Shown piece after piece: positions 10,350 to 21,520 of a stretch of 64,000 bases of DNA; the first letter of the stretch is position 1, and each line of letters starts with the position of its first letter. This stretch comes from Branchipolynoe longqiensis (taxonomy: Eukaryota > Annelida > Polychaeta > Phyllodocida > Polynoidae), in the NCBI GenBank assembly GCA_030323885.1, contig CM059188.1, forward strand, positions 115,409,430 through 115,473,429, in the 5' to 3' direction. The translations under genes and the position numbers were made by a program. The notes beneath the pieces are model-generated. The model was not told the DNA's origin. It ran no database searches and worked only from the letters and a program-made list of their open reading frames with translations.

Positions 10350-10684
10350 TTGGAGAGCGGGACGTAGCTCAGGTGTTAGAGTGTCCACCTATGAGGGTAT
10401 TGGTCATTTGATCAATCCAGCTCAGTGGACCCATTTGCAGTTTGGGCTACTTTCCGTTCCAACCAGTGGTCCACCACTGGTTCATCAAAGGCTGTGGTAT
10501 GTGCTGTCCTGTTTGTGCGAAAGTTTGTATAAAAGACCCCTTGCTCCATATCGGAAAGAGTAGCCAATGTGGCGGCAGCGGGTTTCCTGAAAAGAAATAT
10601 GTCAGAATGACGATAATTATGTTTGACTTCCAATAGCCGATGATAACAAATAAATGTGCTCTAGAGGCATTGTTAAATAAAAAC
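10350..10684 (+). mobile_element. tRNA-derived SINE of mollusc-type body
   Basis: The head GGACGTAGCTCAGGTGTTAG looks like a tRNA A box and is followed by a degraded B box. The body contains AGTTTGGGCTACTTTCCGTT, CAACCAGTGGTCCACCACTGG, AAAAGACCCCTTGC and GGCGGCAGCGGGTTTCC, and it ends GGCATTGTTAAATAAAA. I know this body from many mollusc sequences, which is my main clue to the host. It is unrelated to the other SINE family in the window. Confidence 0.75.
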
Positions 10685-10689
10685 AAGCT

Positions 10690-11790
10690 TCATTTTAATT
10701 GTAAAACCTGTAGTTGCATTGAATCTATCTCATAGTAATCTGATGTCTACCTCATTATGGAAGTATACTTTTTTAATGGAATCTACCTGTATTGTCTTTC
10801 TGTTGACCACCAGTGGTACAGTGAGTGGTGGTTGCAGAGTGCCTGGGTGGTGGCGCCACCATGTAGCTGGGGTTGGAGAGGTTGGAGCAGTAGATGACTA
10901 GGAAGACTCCCAAAATCCCTGGAGCTGAGTGAGTGATGAGGGAAAGGAGGGATAGTCCGGGTTATTATACTTGTATGATTCTTATAGAGGATATATATGT
11001 TTCTTTGTATTAAATATAAGATGTCCGCTGATGATAATATATGTCGAAGTATTGGTATTATATTATTGTGTACTTGGGAGCAAGCGGGCTGACATGCTCC
11101 AGCCTATGGGAGGTGCAGTTCTTAGGTTGTAACCACTCGCTTTGTTAATTGCTCGCACTCCAGGGCTGGAGCGCCTTCGGTACCAGCTCACTGCCCCCAA
11201 CACGGGGGGGGGGGGGGGGTTAATGGCTCACGGGAGGTCACATGCGCCGTGCTCCCATAACATCCTCCTCACTTGTGGCAAATGTTGACTTAGTAAAGCG
11301 GCGCGACCTTTTACAAAGGGTCCACCCAGAGATAGCTCAACCAAACTAATTGCATTGTCTTCTCATTACGTAACACATCAATAATTAGTGCCAGTCTTCG
11401 GCAACTCCTGCTAATTCAGCTGGGTCCCTGAAACTCATTCAGCAGTACCTAATTGTATTCATGTTATGCAACAGCTGGTGCTCCCATCTTGCATTTTAAC
11501 AAAGCCACAATTAAAAGATGTCTGATGTGCAAACTACCCACAAAAAGCCATAAACTGGAAATATGCAACTCACAATAGGAGCATGAAGCGTAACGATGCC
11601 AACGGTGACAACCAGGGGATGTAATTTGGGAGAAATGAAACCTATACCCAGTGGATATGAATTATGGTGGGCAGGACAGATGAACAATACAGTTCTACTA
11701 GTAGGTGATAAAAAAAGAGTGCTTCCAGGAATTTGATAATTTTATTCTCACATCCTGATGAAATTATTAATGAAGCACTTACAGCCATCT
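10690..11790. other. Non-coding interval
   Basis: No supported gene. It contains a GTGGTGGCGCCACCAT-type palindromic patch near 10850, AT-rich sequence, a block of small inverted CTCCAG/CTGGAG motifs at 11095-11180 and a G run near 11205-11219. Confidence 0.3.
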
Positions 11791-11794
11791 TGAC

Positions 11795-12555
11795 ATTGTT
11801 CACGGGCACAAAAGACGAGGAGGCCGATGTTGGGAAAACATGACACTTTATTCAGATGCGGCTCCCTCGGTGGCATGTACAGTATCGATCATCTATGGTA
11901 TGCGGATCTGCTTTCGCCATACTCGGGGCAGTGACAACCAAGAGAAGGTCATGTGATATGGTTATGGATGAGGATGGGATGGTAGATGCAACATGTGATT
12001 ATAGTGATATTACATGCAGTAGCATTACCATATGATGGTACATATAGGTTTGTCATAACATGATGACCTACGTTTAAGCAGGGCAACAGGCATATGATTT
12101 ATACAGGCTGATGACAATTCACGATTGTTTTTCCTCAATTGCTCGGGTGTCAATTGGCTATTGGTATTTTGAGAATGGTGATTGTTTTTGATTTTGTGTT
12201 GTGTGTGATAATTTGTTGTTGTCTTTGATTGACTCGGCCAATCACTCAGCAGGTGTGGGTGGGTGGGTAAAAAATACTAGTTTTTAATGAGTGTGTAGTT
12301 GTGGCCAGTCGTGGGCGGAGTTGCAGACTGACCATCAGTGTGTGTGTAGCCGTGCCTCCAGGGTGTGGTGTGATGGGATTGGTTGGGAGGTTTGGGGCTG
12401 TGGTTGTGATTGGTTGGTGATGGGAGGGGGGTGTGTGCTTACCCTCCCTGGTTAGTGCTGGGGCCTGCCCTCCAGTCCCGCCTCCAGAGGGGGCGGATGG
12501 GGGAGGTTGGTAGGTGGTGGGCCTCGCCGTCTCGGTGCCCCCAAATGAGCACTCC
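11795..12555 (-). mobile_element. LTR-like repeat, copy 1
   Basis: Blocks shared with 18560-19310 in the same order include CACGGGCACA, GTTGGGAAAACATGAC, ACTTTATT (AATAAA on minus), AGGTCATGTGATATG, TCAATTGCTCGG, GACTCGGCCAATCACTCAGC and CAGACTGACCAT. Read on minus, CCAAT-type sites precede an AATAAA about 60 nt from the end, as in an LTR. No retroviral-type coding sequence lies between the two copies, which are clearly diverged, so they look like solo LTRs. Confidence 0.5.
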
Positions 12556-12599
12556 CGCTCATTCCAGAAAATGTCTTACCGATTGCAGTTTTACGTCCT

Positions 12600-12870
12600 A
12601 GCCACGTTTTTGGTTTCCTTCAGAGGGTTGGAAATGTATTACTTTGCCGATTTCCAAAGTGGACCATTTTGGTGATTGATTATTTTACCAATTTCAAAGG
12701 TGGAACGTTTTGGGGATTGATTATATTACCGATTTCAAATGTAGATCTTTTTGGACCATTTTACCGATTTCCAAACTGGACCCTTTTAGAGATTGATTAT
12801 TTGACCGATTTCCAAAGCGGACCCTTTTGGAGATTGATTATTTGAATGATTTCAAAAGTAGGGCACTTCC
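12600..12870. repeat. About 42-bp minisatellite, 5-6 units
   Basis: TTACCGATTTCCAAAG, GGACC(A/C)TTTTGG and GATTGATTAT recur in order. Confidence 0.75.
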
Positions 12871-13378
12871 TTTTGTAACACATGGAACCTGTGTGAAAAG
12901 CCTTTTGAGACCACAGCTGAAAAACCCGCGAACAAAGCTATTCATGAAAACAATGAGTTTTGCAACGTGAAAGGAACTTATTTATTTTGGCTTGCGACCC
13001 CTCAGGGGGTATTAGGGCAACCTTATAAAGTACATGTTTATAGAGAAGGGTCCATTCAGCGAGGAAAGGAAGAAAAACAAGTCAGAACTGTCCCATATTG
13101 AGCGTACCCTTGCACGATGAGCTTCCAATTCTTTAAGTACTGATATTGTGTGATTTAAATAGAAGGTGAGGTAGATAAATTTCAAGTATACTTCAAGCAC
13201 TTTAATCTGTGCAAAAGATACATAAATGTGTGACTATGTCTGAAAAAGAATCTACTAAAACAATAATGGACGTATTCAACTGGGACCTTTCCATAATTTG
13301 AGCCAATGCCAGCTATTCTTTTCGATTGTAAATGGCTGCATGCCACCATTTGCAATGGGGGCTGCCATTTGCAATTGG

Positions 13379-13439
13379 AAAGAACAGCTCTGATTGGCTG
13401 ACTCTGAAAGCTGTTCTCAGCCAATCAGAGCTGTTCTTT
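13379..13439. repeat. 23-bp perfect inverted repeat carrying two CCAAT boxes
   Basis: The arms 13379-13401 and 13417-13439 are reverse complements, separated by 15 bp. Each arm contains AGCCAATCAGAG, matching the known NF-Y consensus on opposite strands. A CATTTGCAAT-type direct repeat and a G run (about 13465-13480) flank it. It is a hairpin or paired protein-binding site; no gene is adjacent. Confidence 0.7.
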
Positions 13440-14043
13440 TCGATTGAAAATGCCGGCCCCCATGGGGGGGGGGGGGGGGCAGCCATTTGCCTGGCTCAGA
13501 TGAGTTCAAACATGGCTGGTTGTCTCTCTCCTTTCAGCGCTGAATATGCTTATGAGTTTATAAGAAAACAACACAACGCCACCGACCTAGTAAACCGGAA
13601 GTACTTTCTTAAGGTCTCACTACACTCAATAAACGACAGGGGCCAATCATCCCAGCTCGTTGGGTAAAGTTGCTGGAACGAAAACAAAGATAAACAGTCA
13701 AGAAAACTCGACATGGAAGCATAAGTGAATGGGTCTCGGGTTTTCTCCTTGTTTATGACTTCCAGTTGCCATATAGCGATCTACTGCATGCATTCTTCTC
13801 TCCGTTGTAAGCATTCTCCCACATTTCCCTACGCCTCTGTGAGACCATTTGTTCTACAATTGGTTACTTGCTCGGTTACCGATAGTTATTTTCCCTGACT
13901 GCCTTCAACTTGCTGTGTTTCTGGTCATTAACTTGTCGGTTTTAAGTTGTGAAGATGAAGCAGTATCAGACACGGTACAGATGTAGGGGTGTCAGTGTGC
14001 TATTCAGGAACTGACAGCACCTGAAGTATCCCTTCTACAAGCC

Positions 14044-14393
14044 TAAAGCGGCTGTCACACATCACAGGATTGGAGGAAATGGAAAGAAACCAAACAAAGT
14101 CCATTGATAGTCCGGTTTGTCTCTGGACAAGTTTGGAACATGCACAAAACTTGGAATGGATGCCACCGGATTGACATCTACGGTTCTTGTCCGGTTTGAG
14201 TTTGGTTCGTCCGTTGGCTATCCGTTCATGTCGTTTCATGTCTGTTTCATGTCCATTCATCCAGCGGCCTTTGACCCGATATCACAACATTTTGACACAT
14301 TTTAATACATTTTGATACTTATCATGCCCGAACACCACCGGATTAGACAATTCTGTCCATTGCTCAATCCGGTGATGGCTGACAGCCGCTTAA
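14044..14393. mobile_element. MITE with GCGGCTGTCA termini
   Basis: The left end TAAAGCGGCTGTCACACATC and the right end (reverse complement TTAAGCGGCTGTCAGCCATC) form terminal inverted repeats of about 28 bp, followed inward on both sides by (C/A)CCGGATT-like sequence. The interior has TCATGTC(C/T)-type short repeats and no coding capacity. Confidence 0.7.
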
Positions 14394-15090
14394 CACCTAT
14401 ATGTCACTTTGTTTCTCATTTCCTTCAGGTCTTGTTTATTCATCTGAATGGCAGTCATGTCAGCCCAGAGGCATCAGTCTTCTAACCGTGCATTTATGAA
14501 TACTACCCATTTTCCTTTGCTTATTACACGCTAGCGAAGGCTATTTGGATATCGAAAGTTTGGTTTCCAATAGCTCCATTATTATGATCTCTTACATGAT
14601 ATAATCACCATATTACTTTATACATTCATGCTTGTATGATATTTTCGCTACGTTATTTCATTCACTCACATTAGTATTATGATATGTTCACTATATTATC
14701 TTGTTCACTGACATTGGTACTATGATATATGTATTATATTATTGCATTCACTGACGCTGATTAGCATGATATATTTTTATATAAATTTGACCATGTCATA
14801 AACAGATTGTAAAAATATACGGATTTTCGGTAAAGAATTATATATTGGCAGAGAGCATTATTATTCTTGGGCTTTGGAGTGGGGAGAAGGTTATGTAATC
14901 TAAAAGCAATGGTGCCCCCCACTCACATGATGACATGATATAAGCTATGTGAGATATATGTTCATACATGATGCCTTAAGTTAATGAAGAGATGTTCTTA
15001 TATATGAAGCAGTTCAAGGTTGATGAAATGTTCCTCTATGTATTCATAAAGAATGCAATTGGTATATACATATATATATCTAATTGTAAC
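14394..15090. other. AT-rich non-coding interval
   Basis: Repeated ATTATGATAT / TTCACT(G/C)ACATT phrases between about 14570 and 14780 suggest a decayed ~60-bp tandem repeat. Nothing else is recognisable. Confidence 0.35.
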
Positions 15091-15500
15091 TGCCAACAAC
15101 TACCTGCCACACTCCCGGACCCAGGGCCAAGCACACCAGCCATACCACATTCCTTAGAGCCACACCCTGCAGGCTGGTTTGGGCAGCAACTCCCCCATAT
15201 TAGGGCATTGCACTGACCAGTCTATAGGGGAGTGTCTGATTGGCTGGCTGTAGCAGATCCGGTCACCTAACCCCCTTTGGCCTATCAGGACCACACAAGT
15301 CTCATTCTAATTAATTATTCAAGAAACTTCTCCAGACACTCTGGAGAGGGATCACTCTACTCCTGGCTTTTGGGTGAGACAGACCTACTCTTGAGCAGGA
15401 ACCCAGTCAAATTGAGTTTATACACAGTCCTAGGACTCCAGAGCAGGAGGTGGTGTAATTAAAGCACAAAACCCTCACTGTCTATCTGTGTGACTTGTCT
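15090..15500 (+). mobile_element. LTR-like segment (tentative)
   Basis: The segment begins near TGTAACTGCC, has a CTATAGGGGAG TATA-like site, a CCAAT-type GATTGGCTGG and an ATTAAAG poly(A)-like signal near 15458, followed by a T/C-rich end. This order fits an LTR. No second copy or target duplication was seen. Confidence 0.3.
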
Positions 15501-15748
15501 TCCTTTCTTCCTTAGTATTGGTTAGTGTTGGTTGATAAGTTGGTACTATTGGTTTAGTATGATTGCATCACATGTGATATGAAGGGGAAGAGTTTTGTAA
15601 TAGCATGGGGTGCTCAAGGTGGCCGAGCACCTGCCTGTTATTATAAGATGGTATGTTGACAATTACAATGGACAAAGGTTTGTCCCATATTAATTATCGC
15701 CCTTAAAGACAGTCTCATATATATACACATATGTCTATATGATAAGTA

Positions 15749-16644
15749 TATGGGTCGTTTCATGGTAAGTGGGGCCAGAGTGTGAAATGGGGGTAACAAA
15801 ATAATATTGTGTATTTTCCTCATGTGTTCCCTGAGTAGCCAACTCTTGTCCATATGATATATATATACTGGTAATGTGAAGGAAAAGATAGTTGATGTTA
15901 ATATTTTGTCAGAAAAACAAGAACTAATTGAGTAGCCAGCCCCGAGTTTGGACGTGTTAATCACCAAATTCTGGATGTATTAATTAAATCAATTATTTAA
16001 TCAAATTTATTGCATGAAACAATTAATTTGTACATTGTGGTCCCCTAAGTATAGAAATGCAATGTAAAGAAATCTGCATAGGATGATTATATGTTTCCCA
16101 ATTTTGAGTTGTGGATGTAACACAATAGGAACTTCAACTTCAATTTCTTCTCATAAAGCTTTGTTGAAAAATTATATTACTAGCCATGATTTACTTAAGC
16201 TCTGGTGTTCCCAAGATAACATATTCCCTAATTTAACAAGCATGAGACAAGCAGGCACATGAAAGTTACGCCCAGAACCAGTTGAATCACCCTGGAATAT
16301 TACATATAAAAATAATATATATGCATGCAAAGTGAATATTTATTTCAAGTAAGAGTCTTCTTTTATTATTTCATTGACAAACTTGTAACATTCTATGCAA
16401 AATAAAGGTCTAGTAGGCTGTAGAAATTCTCCATGCCACAAATTCATGCCTTTAAAACAAAATATCTTTGGAATGAAAATGTTGGCTTTTTTTTACTATG
16501 TCAAATTAGGCCTTAATTGTTTCATATCTATCTGGAAGAATACCAGTTCTATAAAGAAAATACCTCCTCTACTCTTTCCATAATTGTTTTTTACCGTTAC
16601 ATACTGAAAAGTACATTGGCCCCATTTACCATGAAACGACCCAT
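15749..16644. mobile_element. 0.9-kb terminal-inverted-repeat element
   Basis: The ends TATGGGTCGTTTCATGGTAA and, inverted, TTACCATGAAACGACCCATA are nearly perfect inverted repeats that extend to GTGGGGCCA. Flanking sequence is TA-rich, compatible with a TA target duplication. The AT-rich interior encodes nothing recognisable, so this is a non-autonomous element. Confidence 0.65.
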
Positions 16645-17097
16645 ATATATGTATAATGTATTTATAGAGGACATAGTTATCAATATCTATGTTATGCTTA
16701 TATATGATAGAGAGCGTATGCTATATTTAAACTGACTATGCAATTAAAATCAGGTAGGACAAAGAGGAAAAAGCGACACTTGTCTCATCATAATGGAGTA
16801 GGGTCATGTTTCACCAAGTCGCTCAGTTGATGCGCCTAAGGCTGACAACTGGAAGTAATCCATCAGCGTTCTGCGCTGCGTTCTGGATGCTGGCATCCGA
16901 GGTCACAGGGTCACGCTTAAAGGTTTTTAAAATTATTTCAGTGGCCATTGCTTATATAACTGCTGTATAGATAGGCCTATTTTCAGAACTGAAATATTCA
17001 TAACCCTTCAATTATTGACAGCTTTGAATTTCTAATAATCAAAATTGTGCATATTTCTGTTCCAATGCCCATTGAAGGATACACCCATGCTTATTCC
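16645..17097. other. Non-coding interval
   Basis: AT-rich sequence with no supported gene or repeat. Confidence 0.3.
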
Positions 17098-17335
17098 AAG
17101 ACGGATGGCCGAATGATTTGAGCGTCCGTCTCCCGTGTTGGTAGATCATGGGATTCGAACTCACGGGTAGTCAAACCAATGAATTAAAAATGTATAATTG
17201 TTGGGAGACCAGGCTGCCAGCACCATGACCTGATATCCCACTCAGTCACCTTATCCTGACACTGAGCCAAACCAGTCCTTGTCCTATCCTGATAATGCAG
17301 AACTCCTGACTAGGAAGCGACACGTATCAATTTTC
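17098..17335. mobile_element. Inverted pair of partial SINEs
   Basis: A plus-strand tRNA-like head (GGATGGCCGAATGATTTGAG, B box near GGGATTCGAAC) breaks off at about 17200. It is followed directly by a minus-oriented SINE body (GACCTGATATCCCACTCAGT through AGGAAGCGAC). Confidence 0.65.
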
Positions 17336-17339
17336 AGTG

Positions 17340-17655
17340 AATATTATGTCAGTTTTAATGTTGTCTGTGTATGAATCACTATTTATTAAGCGCAGACACT
17401 GATATAAGGTGAGGGGGGAGAGTCCAATATATATACTACTGCTTGTCCTAAAGATATAAACAGTTTCAGTTTGTCTATGCGTAAGAACCACTATTTATTA
17501 GGTGCAGACAGTGAAATAAGGGGAGGGGTGAAAAGTCCAATATATACTACTGCTTATCCTAAAAATATCTCAGTTTCAGTTTTTTCTGTGTAAGAATTAC
17601 TATTTATTAAGCGCAGCCAGTGGAATTAGGTGAGTGGTGAATAATCCAATACACT
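17340..17655. repeat. About 120-bp tandem repeat, 3 units
   Basis: CACTATTTATTA, GCGCAGACA, GGTGAGGGG and GTCCAATATATA recur in order three times. Confidence 0.75.
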
Positions 17656-17960
17656 GTCTTTCGGCTCGGCCACTGGTAAAACCAGCCCAGCGTCGACCCC
17701 AATCCCAGATATCCACTGACAAGCCCTCTCTGCCTCTCTGGCTCTCTGCCTCTCCTAATCTCCCCCTCAATGCCGGCTGCTCCTTCTGTCTGAGGTGCTA
17801 GTTTCATCTTCTCTTGTTAGTCCTTCTCCATACATGCAATATGTTCAGGCAATGGCCTTAAAGGGTCCGTCCGCTCTAGTTTGTCTTACACCCACCAGCG
17901 TTCAGAAAGCTGGCCTGATATTACCACCAGTTCAACTCAAACACCACACAAATGCATATG

Positions 17961-18184
17961 AAGAGTTCAGGCGCAAAACCACGTAAACAAATGTAGTTTA
18001 AATAAGAGAATTTTACTGAAGATAATTTTAATTGTCACTAATTCCACTTTTCATATGGCCACATGGTTATGGAGCAGTGAACAACATAGTAGGAATAACA
18101 ATAAGAAATCTGTTGAAGGATTGAGTCTAATGTTAATCTCTATTTTTGGATCGGCGTTTACCTGGTTTTGCACCTGAACTCTTC
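17961..18184. mobile_element. MITE, GTTCAGGCGCAAA termini, copy 2
   Basis: The left end AAGAGTTCAGGCGCAAAACC and the right end TTTTGCACCTGAACTCTTC are inverted copies. Size and termini match 3900-4118 and 33604-33828. Confidence 0.7.
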
Positions 18185-18189
18185 ATATA

Positions 18190-18560
18190 TTACCAAAACG
18201 AGTGCATATTCAGCAGTTTTAGTGCGGTAATTGGCCGATGGTGGTGCTAGTGGTGGGATAAGGTGATCCTTGGAAAAGAAAGGAAAGAGAAAGTAACAAA
18301 AGAAGAAACAAATCTTTAAGGACAATTCTAGAATCATGCAATATCATGTAATGCATATTCGCCAAATGCATAATACATTTATTTAACTTGAATTGCATAG
18401 TTACTATTACAACTAATAGTTCATTTATATCATGCATAATACTTTTCTTGTCGAAGTGACCAAAGTTAGTAAAAAAACCCATTAAAATCAATATTAAATG
18501 TGTGTGGTCAGCACAAAAAACATGTGATTGACAACTGATACATGGTGAAGCATCAGCGGA
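18190..18560. repeat. Non-coding, fragments of a dispersed repeat
   Basis: The block around GACAATTCTAGAATCATGCA resembles 34290-34420. The CGAAGTGACCAAAGTTAGTA region has an inverted relative near 62710-62735. A long minus-strand open frame over this and the adjacent LTR-like repeat has no protein-like features. Confidence 0.4.
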
Positions 18561-19310
18561 GTATCCTTGCTCACGGGCACATAAGACCAGGAGGCTGAGG
18601 TTGGGAAAAACATGACGCTTTATTGGGGCGTGGCCTCCCCGGCGGCAAGTACAACTTTGATCTCGTCGTTGGCGTATACAGGGCCTCCTGGGCAGTCCGG
18701 ACCGAAACAAGGTCATGTGATATGATAATGGATGGGTATGTGATGGGGATGCAACATATGATAATTATGCAGTTAAGGATGATATAATGGACATATCAGA
18801 TTATATAGACATTGGTATAAATGAAGCAGGGTAATAGAACAATCTGAATTTACCTTTAAACGTGATGATTTGATAACGGTTCGTCTTTCAATTGCTCAGG
18901 TGTCAATTGTGTGGTGATTTCGTTGAATGGTATATTTTTATTTTTATTATTTTATTTTATTTTTGGGGTATATTTATTTTTGTGTTTGATTGGCTCGGCC
19001 AATCACTCAGCAAGTGTGGGTGGGTGGGACAAGAAATGAATGACTGGTAGGTGTGGTCAGTCATGGACTGTTTTGCAGACTGACCATAGGGATGTGTGGA
19101 GACCCTGGGTCCTAGTTTTGTTGCAACATGATTGGTTGAAGTGTTTGGTGTTGTGTGTTGTGATCGGTTGATGTATCGAGGAGTGTGTGTGTACCCCTTC
19201 CCCACATGGTGCTGTGGATGCCCCCCTCCCCTCCGCCTCCAGAGGAGGGCGGGAGGTGGTGGGTGTGTGCAGGCTCGCAGTGTCCGCGCCCAGCAATGAC
19301 AACAAATGGT
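18560..19310 (-). mobile_element. LTR-like repeat, copy 2
   Basis: It contains the same ordered blocks as 11795-12555. On minus, an AATAAA (opposite CTTTATT, about 18618) lies near the end GTGCCCGTGAGCA. Copies 1 and 2 differ considerably, so they are separate old insertions. Confidence 0.5.
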
Positions 19311-20050
19311 TCATCTTAGCATAACATGTGTAATTTGTGACGGAGCATGAGGGGTAGGGCATTAAGCCATCTAACAACATTCACCCACCTAGCGATTTAA
19401 ACCTGACCCACACTGCTTCCTGCCCCCCTAGCATCAAACCCTGACACTTTCAGGCCTTACGCCATATGACCGCCCCACCTAAATTCTAACTTTCTAACTC
19501 AATTTAAACCGATGCTGCCACCTTGCGGGTTCTTGTCCAGTCTGTGACATCACAGCGAGCAACACATTCGCTCACTCGCCGACTGGACATGAACCCGCGA
19601 ACACCACCCGACCACCAATTTGCCGCCCCTACGCATCAACTAACAAACCGGCTAATCAAGCGGTAGGGTTGAGAGTGACGAGATTGATTGACGATTATTG
19701 ACCTGTGACCTATGCTGATTGACCTTGACCTTGATGATTTACTATTATTCCTTGACCTGATTATTCTGATCGAATAAATTGTAATGATCAGAACGAACCT
19801 AAGACTTAACCACCTTTCGGTATTATATATAGGTAGTCATTATAGAATGGTAGGACTAGAGGTTTTGAGTTGTACACATCGAACAAATCATCAACTCTTC
19901 TAAAGTAAAGCAATTATCTAGATAGAAGCTGGATATCCAACTTAGATATTGGTGTATTTAGGGGTCTATGTGTTGCTACATAGGAAGGCATCCTAAATCA
20001 ATTTACTAGAACATGTTACTGCTGAAGCCTGTGGGGTCAGAGTTTTGACA
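19310..20050. other. Non-coding interval with inverted repeat and TGACCT cluster
   Basis: An imperfect inverted repeat (GCGGGTTCTTGTCCAGTC near 19525 and GACTGGACATGAACCCGC near 19580) brackets a short CA-rich loop. Five TGACCT hexamers occur at about 19699-19760. No gene is supported. Confidence 0.4.
19699..19760. promoter_or_regulatory. Cluster of nuclear-receptor half-sites
   Basis: TGACCT occurs as TGACCTGTGACCT (a perfect DR1 on the opposite strand) at 19699-19711, as TGACCTTGACCT at 19720-19731, and singly near 19752. Nuclear receptors bind AGGTCA repeats with such spacing. There is no adjacent gene to regulate. Confidence 0.25.
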
Positions 20051-20263
20051 AGAACGCTAACATTAATTTTGCATGTTTACACCTCAAATAGAGCAACATT
20101 ACTTCACATCAAGTTATTACTGTGGATAATAATGATTAACCTAATATATTTATCTATGAAAATGACGAACTCAAAACTATTGGACAATGCAACTTTAAAC
20201 TGTTGAGTTGTATAGCTGCATTAGTGTGAGCTGGCTTTGCCAAAATTTCCAACAATCTAATAC
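20050..20263 (-). mobile_element. TTAA-type MITE fragment
   Basis: It carries the internal and terminal sequence of the TTAA-MITE family (complete at 29728-30086), including CTAATATATTTATCT and the end GGACAATGCAACTTTAA. Confidence 0.6.
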
Positions 20264-21009
20264 CCCTGTCACACTACGACGTAACGAGCCAACGTGAGCC
20301 TAACGTGATGATTTTTCGTCATTACGTTGCCGTACGTTGGGTTACGTTATGATGACGTCATAATGACGTTAGAGTGACGTCGAGCTACGTCATGTTACGT
20401 CGTGTTACGTCGGCGCGCGTCGAGGTTTTGAACCTGTTCAAAACTTTCGACGTATCTCGACGTGAAGCCGTTACGTCGGGATGACGTGACAATGACGTTA
20501 GGTAGACGTTCCGCGATCGTTATAGCAGCGTAAATGACGTTTAGAGTCACGTTATGTCACGTCAGACCGACGGCCCGGGTGGGAGCAACGTGTGGGCAGC
20601 GTTTTGCACGTTACGGTCACGTTACGGTCACGTTACGGTCACGTTACGGTCACGTTATGGTCACGTTACGGTCACGGTTACGGTCACGTTACGGTCATGT
20701 TACGGTCACGTTACGGTCACGTTACGGTCACGTTACGGTCACGTTACGGTGGCGTTACGGTCACGTTACGTCCACGTCGCACCCGTTACGGCGACGTTAC
20801 GCTCACGTTACACTAACGCCCCGGTCACGTCGCCAATTACCCCTCCCCCCTAACGTTGTCACGTTACAGCTAAGGTCACGACGTACACAGACGTTACTTT
20901 CACGTTATGCTCACGTCCACAATTTGCATATTACGCCCATAACGTCGACGTAATATAATTATTTTCACGTTCTGCCTATGCTGACGTAGTCACGTCGTAG
21001 TGTGACAGG
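20264..21009. mobile_element. MITE C with CCCTGTCACACTACGACGT termini
   Basis: The left end CCCTGTCACACTACGACGT and the right end ACGTCGTAGTGTGACAGGG are perfect inverted repeats of 19 bp. The interior is unusually rich in ACGT and CGTTACG words and contains an 11-bp tandem array (20607-20790). Related elements are at 26169-26648 and, as a remnant, around the 55-61 kb retrotransposon. Confidence 0.8.
20607..20790. repeat. CACGTTACGGT 11-bp tandem array inside the MITE
   Basis: About 15 copies of CACGTTACGGT occur with few changes, so every 11 bp carries an ACGT-type word. Several overlapping frames stay open across it but give repetitive peptides. Confidence 0.85.
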
Positions 21010-21145
21010 GCCATAACAATGCCTCAGTGAAGCAGAGTTGCAATATATCAAACAAGTACATCAAACATAATGGGCCTTGCTTTGAAGGTAGAGATCTTGA
21101 TGTAGATGTGGTATCTACATCACCTTACTTCTGATCTGGATCGCA

Positions 21146-21470
21146 TTTCTCATCACAGAATTATTCACTCCTCACACCAGCAAACCAGCGCATGCGTGAG
21201 ACATGGTGGGGTGTCAAGGTATCGGTTCTGCTGGAATGGGAACCGAGACCATTCTAGTGGCTTCTCTGATGTTTCCCCGAACTGATATAGCCTTTAATGT
21301 TGCCAAGACGTTAACCTCTAACAACGAACCAACCATTTCTCATCGCAGAATTATTTATTCCTTACGGCAGCCACCCTGCGCATGCGTGAGACACGGCGGG
21401 TTGTCATGGTAACGGATGTGATGGAATGTGAACCAGAGCATAATGGTGGCTTCTTTGATGACATTACGCG
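21146..21470. repeat. Tandem duplication (about 137 bp) joined by a SINE hairpin
   Basis: Two copies of a segment starting CATTTCTCATC(A/G)CAGAATT and containing GCGCATGCGTGAGACA lie at about 21146-21282 and 21333-21470. Between them is a roughly 50-bp SINE 3' end (CTGATATAGCCTTTAATGTT, then CCAAGACGTTAAC). Confidence 0.7.
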
Positions 21471-21520
21471 AGGGTAACTGGTGCAGAAGGGACTCACAGA
21501 AACAAAGATTTACCCATGTG

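Noticed and set aside
18219..18716. 165-codon minus-strand frame
   Set aside because: It overlaps an LTR-like repeat and AT-rich dispersed sequence; no domain or conserved motif is visible.
11795..19310. Two LTR-like repeats as the ends of one retrotransposon
   Set aside because: They are clearly diverged, and the 6 kb between them contains MITEs and SINEs but no retroelement coding sequence.
20534..20953. Overlapping plus-strand frames rich in SRYGHVTVTL
   Set aside because: They arise from the 11-bp CACGTTACGGT array inside a MITE.
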